From Rhodospirillales bacterium (GTDB taxonomy: Bacteria > Pseudomonadota > Alphaproteobacteria > MPNO01 > UBA2964), in the NCBI GenBank assembly GCA_002727395.1, contig PBWY01000110.1:1-10701 (forward strand): a stretch of DNA of 10,701 bases. The letters are read 5' to 3'. The translations under genes and the position numbers were made by a program. The first letter of the stretch is position 1. Each line of letters begins with the position of its first letter. The notes beneath the pieces are model-generated. The model was not told the origin of the DNA. It saw nothing but the letters and a program-made list of their open reading frames with translations, and did no database searches. Of this stretch, positions 5,975-10,701 are shown in pieces.

Positions 5975-7696
5975 ATGGATTTTGATCTAATAATTAGAAA
6001 TGGTAATATCGCTGATGGAAGCGGCGAGGGAATATTTGAAGGCGATATTGCTGTTAGTTCAGGTAAAATTGTTGCTGTAGGAAAGGTATCTGGTCGAGCT
6101 CAACAGGAAGTGGAAGCCAAAGGAATGTTGGTTACTCCGGGCTTTGTAGATATTCACACACACTATGACGGACAGGCTACATGGGAAGAACGTCTCGTGC
6201 CCTCGAGTTGGCATGGTGTTACAACTACCGCCTTTGGTAATTGCGGCGTCGGATTTGCTCCAGTTCGCGCTAAGGATAGGCAAAGTCTCATAGATCTTAT
6301 GGAGGGTGTTGAGGAAATTCCTGGCTCAGCTTTGCATGAAGGTCTTGAATGGGATTGGGAGTCTTTTCCAGACTATCTCAACGCTCTTGATCGCCGCAAA
6401 CATGATATAGACCTTTGTGCGCAATTACCTCATGCCGCATTAAGAGTGTTTGTTATGGGAGAACGTGCCCTGAATCTTGAAGATGCAAATGAAGAAGATA
6501 TACGCGCCATGCGTTTTTTAGCTACTGAGGCTATGAAGGCAGGTGGTTTCGGTTTCACGACTTCCCGTTCTTTAAACCATATGACAGTAAAAGGAGATCC
6601 AACACCAACCCTCAGAGCTCGAGAAAATGAACTTTCTGGCATTGCTTTGGGTCTTAGAGATGCCGGACGTGGCGTGATGCAAATGATAGGTGAGTTCAGC
6701 GCGGATGAACGCCATGAAGAAATAGAAATGTGGCAGAGAATTATGCGAAATTCCGGGCGCCCATTATCAATAACCGTCACACAACGGCACCGGGATCCGG
6801 AAGGATGGAAAGATATCATGGCCGGGATTGATGAGGCATGTGGTCAGGGCCTAGAAATGCGGGCTCAAATTGCTCCTAGGTCCATTGGTGCTATTTATGG
6901 GCTCAGTTTGAGCCAGAATGCATTTTATCTACATCCTTCCTATAAGGCTATCGCGCATAAAACTCTCAAAGAAAAGGTTTCTATTATGCGGAACCCAGAA
7001 TTCCGGAAAAAACTTTTGGCAGAAAAACCGGAACATAAAAGTGAACGATTGATACAAAGGACTGCTAATTTTCAATTCACATTTCGCCTTGGAAACCCAC
7101 CGAACTATGAGCCACCTGAGAAGGATTCGGTTCTCAATATGGCAAAAAGAATGGGCCGCGATCCATTAGACCTTATGTACGATTTATTGTTGGAGGATAA
7201 TGGCAGCGCATTTTTGTTTTCTCCTAATACTAATTATGCTGATTATAATTTAGATGCTTGTCACGAGATGATAAAGCATCCGCGGAGTTGTCTGGGTTTG
7301 AGTGATGGTGGTGCTCACGTAGGCCATATTTCAGATTCTGGTTACCCAACTTTTGTTCTCACTCACTGGGGCCGTGACCGTAAAAATGGTCGAATTGATC
7401 TAGCGTGGCTCGTGAGGTGGATAACAAGTGCCACTGCTGAGGCTATAGGACTCTACGATCGCGGTCGTATCGCTATTGGATATAAAGCGGATATCAATAT
7501 TATTGATTATGATAATCTGGGGCAGAGCTATCCTTATTTGACATATGATCTTCCAAAGGGGGGACGTCGTCTGATGCAGAAAGGTCAAGGCTATAAAGCG
7601 ACCTATTTGAATGGGATGGCAACTTATATAGATGGCGATTCTACAGGTTTATTGCCAGGAAAATTAGTTCGGGGTCCGCAGAGTTGTCCCGTTTAG
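5975..7696 (+). CDS. Amidohydrolase, N-acyl-D-amino-acid deacylase (D-aminoacylase) type
   Basis: A 573-residue cytosolic metal-dependent hydrolase that would remove an acyl group from an N-acyl amino acid or cleave a related amide. ATG 5975 is chosen because GAGGT (5965-5969) is well spaced before it and the protein then starts MDFDLIIRNG, as usual. The frame also has ATG at 5951 and 5963, which lack such a site. Metal-site motifs, numbered from 5975: His61 and His63 in DIHTHYDG, Cys90 in FGNCGVGFAP (the cysteine ligand known in D-aminoacylases), and Asp444 and His448 in LSDGGAHVGH. The C-terminal beta-sandwich strands around GYKADINIIDYD are present. It is longer than classical D-aminoacylases (about 480 residues) and fits the 560-590-residue subgroup, often annotated only as amidohydrolase. 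It is probably co-transcribed with the dehydrogenase 92 bases upstream and is convergent with the Rieske gene, 11 bases away. Confidence 0.9.
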   Translation: MDFDLIIRNGNIADGSGEGIFEGDIAVSSGKIVAVGKVSGRAQQEVEAKGMLVTPGFVDIHTHYDGQATWEERLVPSSWHGVTTTAFGNCGVGFAPVRAKDRQSLIDLMEGVEEIPGSALHEGLEWDWESFPDYLNALDRRKHDIDLCAQLPHAALRVFVMGERALNLEDANEEDIRAMRFLATEAMKAGGFGFTTSRSLNHMTVKGDPTPTLRARENELSGIALGLRDAGRGVMQMIGEFSADERHEEIEMWQRIMRNSGRPLSITVTQRHRDPEGWKDIMAGIDEACGQGLEMRAQIAPRSIGAIYGLSLSQNAFYLHPSYKAIAHKTLKEKVSIMRNPEFRKKLLAEKPEHKSERLIQRTANFQFTFRLGNPPNYEPPEKDSVLNMAKRMGRDPLDLMYDLLLEDNGSAFLFSPNTNYADYNLDACHEMIKHPRSCLGLSDGGAHVGHISDSGYPTFVLTHWGRDRKNGRIDLAWLVRWITSATAEAIGLYDRGRIAIGYKADINIIDYDNLGQSYPYLTYDLPKGGRRLMQKGQGYKATYLNGMATYIDGDSTGLLPGKLVRGPQSCPV

Positions 7697-7699
7697 CGT

Positions 7700-7719
7700 A
7701 AAAAAGATCAGGCCTGGTC
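7700..7719 (-). terminator. Possible intrinsic terminator of the Rieske gene
   Basis: Read on the minus strand, a near-palindrome GACCAGGCCTGATC (7719-7706) is followed at once by six T (7705-7700). The stem has one mismatch and the stop codon TGA lies inside it, so it is a weak terminator at best. It is placed correctly, between two convergent genes only 11 bases apart. Confidence 0.28.
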
Positions 7720-8889
7720 GGGGGCAACTACCTCATTACCAGATGGTACTACAATTAGCTCTTGATTTGGTTGGCGAGTGACGCCCGGCGGATCTTCGCC
7801 ATTTTCCATCATCTTTATTGCTTCACGAAGGTGGCGCCGAAATAAGGCGACCCCCCGGTCCGAAGTAGCTAGATGTTCCAAAGCATGTCTTGCAATAGGT
7901 CTCTGGCTAGTCTGAGCCTCCCAATCATCTGGTGCTCTTTGTTTTTCCTCGTATGAACGAACAAGGGGTGCGTCTGGCGGTTGAAATATCTTTTTATTGG
8001 GATCAATTAGTTCTACGTGAAATCCGATAGTGTTTTCATTGTCAACAGGAACCCACCAGCCAACCATTCGGGCACGTTCTGTTTCACGGTCGGGGTCAGT
8101 GCCGGTGACCTCTGTTGGTGGGACGGACCTTGCTGTCGGCACAAATATCGTAGAAGTTCGGGTTAATTTATACCCGCTGTCAAGATCTGTGGTACGGATA
8201 TAGGATACGTGGGTGTTGGCGTGTTTATAATCGTAAGTTGGTTCTACAGCCATGACTTCTGAAAACTCAAATAAGCCGGGGTTCCATCCGTGGAGGATAT
8301 TCGTATGCACTGGGTCCGCCGCGTTCTCCTGTAATTGAAGCCAATTACATTTCGCCACTTCCCCTCGGCTAAAATTTCGATAGGCAAGGTAATCAGCATT
8401 TTCGTCTTCCAATACATCATATTTTGGAAGTAAGGGTTTCTTATCTAACGGACCCATGTAAGCGAATACCAGGCCCTTATATTCTTGGGCCGGGTACCAA
8501 GGTTGGTTGATTTCGTCCTTGTAATTACTTTCTTTGGGTTCCCCTGGTTGGTCGAGACACTGCCCTTCAGAATTGAATAACCATCCATGATAGCAACACC
8601 GAAGCCCGTTTTTTTCAATGCGTCCATATTCCAAAGATGTTCCGCGATGACAACAATGAGCTCCCAAGACACCAACATTGCCGGATTTGTCTCGGTAGGC
8701 AACTAACTCTTCATCAAGTATTTTGATAAACTTGGGTAAATCTGCAAGTTCAGAAGACATACAGACTGGTTGCCAATATCTTCTAAGCAGCTCTCCCATT
8801 GGGGTGCCTAAGCCGACGTGAGTAAGGACGGAGTCCTCAGGAGGGACCACGGCATTTCGTCCATAGCCCGATTCTCTAATAGTAGCCAT
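7708..8889 (-). CDS. Rieske [2Fe-2S] aromatic-ring-hydroxylating oxygenase alpha subunit, phthalate dioxygenase type
   Basis: A 393-residue oxygenase component that uses O2 and electrons from a reductase to hydroxylate or demethylate its substrate. The N-terminal GTPMGELLRRYWQPV (28-42) is typical of the phthalate 4,5-dioxygenase/vanillate demethylase-like group. The Rieske cluster ligands are complete: Cys79 and His81 in HCCHRG, then Cys98 and His101 in RCCYHG. The catalytic iron site follows in ENAADPVHTNILHG: bridging Asp192, then His195 and His200. All expected residues are intact, so it should be active. In this group one alpha subunit usually forms trimers and works with a separate FMN/ferredoxin reductase. 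No such reductase is in the window, nor a beta subunit, which this type does not need. The ATG at 8889 has AGG eight bases before it. It is divergent from a decarboxylase-like gene that fits the same phthalate-type theme. The true substrate is not known. Confidence 0.9.
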   Translation of the reverse strand: MATIRESGYGRNAVVPPEDSVLTHVGLGTPMGELLRRYWQPVCMSSELADLPKFIKILDEELVAYRDKSGNVGVLGAHCCHRGTSLEYGRIEKNGLRCCYHGWLFNSEGQCLDQPGEPKESNYKDEINQPWYPAQEYKGLVFAYMGPLDKKPLLPKYDVLEDENADYLAYRNFSRGEVAKCNWLQLQENAADPVHTNILHGWNPGLFEFSEVMAVEPTYDYKHANTHVSYIRTTDLDSGYKLTRTSTIFVPTARSVPPTEVTGTDPDRETERARMVGWWVPVDNENTIGFHVELIDPNKKIFQPPDAPLVRSYEEKQRAPDDWEAQTSQRPIARHALEHLATSDRGVALFRRHLREAIKMMENGEDPPGVTRQPNQELIVVPSGNEVVAPDQA

Positions 8890-9056
8890 CTAGTCTACCT
8901 GTTACAAATTCGAATTTATTTAACCAAATTAATTTTATACAAAAATAGGAAAAGACTCCGCTAAGAGTCAATAAAACCCGTGTTATTTTTTTTACTGAAG
9001 TGATATTTAGGTTCTAAATCGTCGAAATTTATTTTTCAAAGGTACGGATTAGGGAA
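8890..9056. promoter_or_regulatory. Shared control region of the divergent Rieske and decarboxylase-like genes
   Basis: This 167-base AT-rich gap must carry promoters for both directions. It holds a perfect 12-base palindrome AAATTCGAATTT (8906-8917), only 17 bases before the Rieske start, with partly matching outer arms GTTA (8901-8904) and TAAC (8921-8924). Further right are a hairpin with arms GACTC (8954-8958) and GAGTC (8965-8969), and a run of eight T (8986-8993). On the minus strand a TATAAA lies about 45 bases before the Rieske gene, without a clear -35 box. Promoter positions are not certain. Confidence 0.5.
8906..8917. promoter_or_regulatory. Perfect 12-base palindrome, candidate operator
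   Basis: AAATTCGAATTT is fully self-complementary and lies between the likely minus-strand promoter and the Rieske start, a usual place for a repressor site. Being AT-rich, it could be chance. No regulator gene is seen nearby. Confidence 0.3.
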
Positions 9057-10037
9057 ATGGTAAAAAGAATACTGAAGATTGCACTGGATCGTTATGACAG
9101 GCATCTACCTTTTTATGATGGCACTGCCATACCTCCTAAGGACATTATATTTGACGTAAAACAGGTCGGACAAGGCACTAGTTTTAGAGATGGGAATGAC
9201 CGACATGGAAGAATGATCCATAAACATGAATTTGATATCGCAGAATTTTCTATGTCGAGCTATCTCATGGCTAAAGAAAGAAAGTTACCGCTTACTGCCA
9301 TCCCGGTTTTTCCGCGCCGGCTTTTTAGCCAAAGTCAAATGTGGGTTCACCCCGATTCAGAACTTTGGCATCCTAGAGATTTGCTAGGAAAGAAAGTAGC
9401 TATTAGCTCTTTTCAGACAACTTTATCGCTTCTGGCTAAAGGTGATTTAAAATTTTTTTATGGTGTCCCCTGGGAAGAAATTCAATGGTTGTTGACCGCG
9501 AAAGAAAAAGTCAAATTTAAAACTAAAGCGGGAGTTAGAACTGAATTTATCGGTGACCGTGAACAGCTCGGTTATTTTCTAGAAACTGGAAAAATTGACG
9601 CTTTTTTCTTGCCACACCCCCCCCATTCAGTCGCCACAGGTGAAACTAGGGCGCGGCACCTATTTGCTGATAGCAAAGCTGAGGAATTAAAATATTATAA
9701 ACAGTTTGGTGATTTTCCAATTATGCACGTAATTGTAATGCATCAAGATCTTGCTGATGCCATGCCACAACTTGGAAGAGAGTTAATGAAAACATTTAAC
9801 GATGCCCGTGATTTAGCCGAGGGCTATTACGAGGACCCTAATTGGTCACGTTTAGCCTGGGGACGCCATCTTTATGAGGAAGAAGCTAAACTCTTCGCAG
9901 GTAATTTGTGGCCTAACGGATTTGCAAAAAATCGCGACAATATTTCAAGGTTTATAAGATATTCTCATGACCAAGGCCTAATAGATAACCCCTATGAGGC
10001 AGAAGAATTATTTATCAAAAATACCCTAGATACTTAA
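9057..10037 (+). CDS. 4,5-dihydroxyphthalate decarboxylase-like protein (periplasmic-binding-protein fold, no signal peptide)
   Basis: A 326-residue protein resembling 4,5-dihydroxyphthalate decarboxylase, which removes CO2 from the diol made in phthalate breakdown. Supporting segments: LKIALDRYDR at the start (family proteins begin similarly with GDYDR), HEFDIAEFSMSSYLMA (57-72), IPVFPRRLF (82-90), a DLLGKKVAI strand (108-116), YGVPWEEIQW (135-144) and PIMHVIVMHQDL (221-232). The fold is that of periplasmic binding proteins, but no signal peptide is present, so it should be cytosolic. It may instead be an enzyme for another aromatic acid or a binding protein of unknown use; the family is often over-annotated. 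ATG 9057 gives the usual family N-terminus, though AGGGA (9051-9055) is unusually close. The stop is a double TAA. A run of eight C (9617-9624) codes for HPPH with the frame intact. It is divergent from the Rieske oxygenase. Confidence 0.78.
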   Translation: MVKRILKIALDRYDRHLPFYDGTAIPPKDIIFDVKQVGQGTSFRDGNDRHGRMIHKHEFDIAEFSMSSYLMAKERKLPLTAIPVFPRRLFSQSQMWVHPDSELWHPRDLLGKKVAISSFQTTLSLLAKGDLKFFYGVPWEEIQWLLTAKEKVKFKTKAGVRTEFIGDREQLGYFLETGKIDAFFLPHPPHSVATGETRARHLFADSKAEELKYYKQFGDFPIMHVIVMHQDLADAMPQLGRELMKTFNDARDLAEGYYEDPNWSRLAWGRHLYEEEAKLFAGNLWPNGFAKNRDNISRFIRYSHDQGLIDNPYEAEELFIKNTLDT

Positions 10038-10089
10038 TAAATCCCACGACTATTGAGCTCTAAGTTTAAATTTATTTTTAAAAAATCTA

Positions 10090-10701
10090 TTACAGAGAAG
10101 GCTTAGATTCTCTTTGTCCGTTTTGTTCCATTAATGGCATAATATCATCAATCCATTGTTGACATTCTGTTTTATAGTCCACCCATGATATTAAAATACC
10201 GCTGATACCCATTTTGATGAGGTCATTCATGCCGTCGACAATTTGCTCGGGAGTCCCAATCAAGGGATAACCGCCGTGCCCGCCAATAAAATGTCTGCGA
10301 AACTCGTTTAAAACATCGGATGGTAATGTCTCGGACTGCATTTCAAAAATCTCAAGTAAATTATTTACAGCGACATTGTCACCTTTTTCAACGATATAGT
10401 AATCAGCATAGTCTTTAGCCTCTTTTTCTGTTTCCCTGCAGACGACATAGACGTGAATCCAGACCTGAATATTTCGGTTAATCTCCTTTGCCATCATCTT
10501 TAGATTGTCCACTTGTGCTTTGCCACCATCAATATTTCTCTCTTTCAACAATACAAAATTCATATCTGTTTGAGTGGCCGCAAATTTTTTTCCTGCCACT
10601 GACCCTCCAGCATTCATTACGGGTGGCATCGGCTTTTGTATTGGCTTGGGCTCGCTCCAGACAGATTTAGAATTGAACCAACGCCCTTTAAAGTCGAATT
10701 C
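10090..10701 (-). CDS. Luciferase-like (LLM class) flavin-dependent monooxygenase, C-terminal part (5' end outside window)
   Basis: The minus-strand frame is open to the window edge, so the gene is cut; the ATG at 10629 is internal. The 203 visible residues begin FDFKGRWFNSKSVWSEPKP and then PMPPVMNAGGSVAGKKFAA. This is the usual beta-strand and phosphate-contact block of bacterial-luciferase-fold enzymes such as pyrimidine oxygenase RutA and alkane- or nitrilotriacetate-type monooxygenases. Later GGHGGYPLIGTPEQIVDGM and GISGILISWVDY match the typical end (GTP.qv.d.l ... G.dG..l). Such enzymes use FMNH2 from a separate reductase and O2, often opening rings or cleaving C-S or C-N bonds. It ends convergently with the decarboxylase-like gene after a 52-base AT-rich gap, in which no GC-rich terminator stem is seen. 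Family is sure; substrate is not. Confidence 0.88.
   Translation of the reverse strand, partial: EFDFKGRWFNSKSVWSEPKPIQKPMPPVMNAGGSVAGKKFAATQTDMNFVLLKERNIDGGKAQVDNLKMMAKEINRNIQVWIHVYVVCRETEKEAKDYADYYIVEKGDNVAVNNLLEIFEMQSETLPSDVLNEFRRHFIGGHGGYPLIGTPEQIVDGMNDLIKMGISGILISWVDYKTECQQWIDDIMPLMEQNGQRESKPSL

Noticed and set aside
10038..10089. AT-rich gap between convergent genes as a two-way terminator
   Set aside because: No GC-containing stem was seen; only A/T runs are present, so a terminator cannot be supported.
10696..10701. Window ends exactly on an EcoRI site, GAATTC
   Set aside because: It codes in frame for Glu-Phe of the flavin monooxygenase and fits the family, so it need not be a cloning junction; one site is not evidence.
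1..10701. Search for CRISPR arrays, tRNA or rRNA genes, transposases and terminal repeats
   Set aside because: No regularly spaced repeats, cloverleaf-like segments, rRNA signatures or transposase motifs were noticed on either strand.

Overview
The window looks like a catabolic and transport region of an AT-rich bacterial genome. The best guess is an alphaproteobacterium of marine or other oligotrophic type. This rests on gene style only: a periplasmic betaine-type ABC transporter, phthalate-type Rieske oxygenase, alpha-hydroxy-acid dehydrogenase, D-aminoacylase-like amidohydrolase, luciferase-like monooxygenase, frequent non-ATG starts and short gaps. No rRNA, tRNA, CRISPR array, transposase or phage gene was seen.

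Left part (1-4217, all on +): the 3' end of a fumarylacetoacetate-hydrolase (FAH) family gene, then a complete glycine-betaine/proline-type ABC importer in the order binding protein, permease, ATPase. Next comes a short open frame with no convincing start, which may be a remnant of a regulator, and then a small transaldolase-family enzyme starting at TTG behind a strong ribosome binding site. Two stacked inverted repeats lie between the binding protein and permease genes. The whole block could be one transcript.

Middle (4218-7696): a 402-base gap without a convincing gene, then an FMN-dependent alpha-hydroxy-acid dehydrogenase and a large zinc amidohydrolase of the N-acyl-D-amino-acid deacylase type, both on +. 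The dehydrogenase start is preceded by a strong Shine-Dalgarno (SD) sequence that actually faces an overlapping 10-codon frame, so its translation may be coupled.

Right part (7708-10701): a phthalate-type Rieske oxygenase alpha subunit on the minus strand, convergent with the amidohydrolase and divergent from a 4,5-dihydroxyphthalate-decarboxylase-like gene. Their 167-base shared control region holds a perfect 12-base palindrome. At the right edge is the C-terminal part of a luciferase-like flavin monooxygenase on the minus strand, cut by the window end.

Working together (inference): the importer would bring in a quaternary-ammonium or betaine-like solute. The other enzymes (amide hydrolysis, ring or N-/O-demethylating oxygenation, decarboxylation, hydroxy-acid oxidation, FAH-type C-C hydrolysis) fit stepwise breakdown of an organic compound, possibly aromatic. 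No gene here fixes the substrate, and no reductase partner for the Rieske oxygenase is present in the window.
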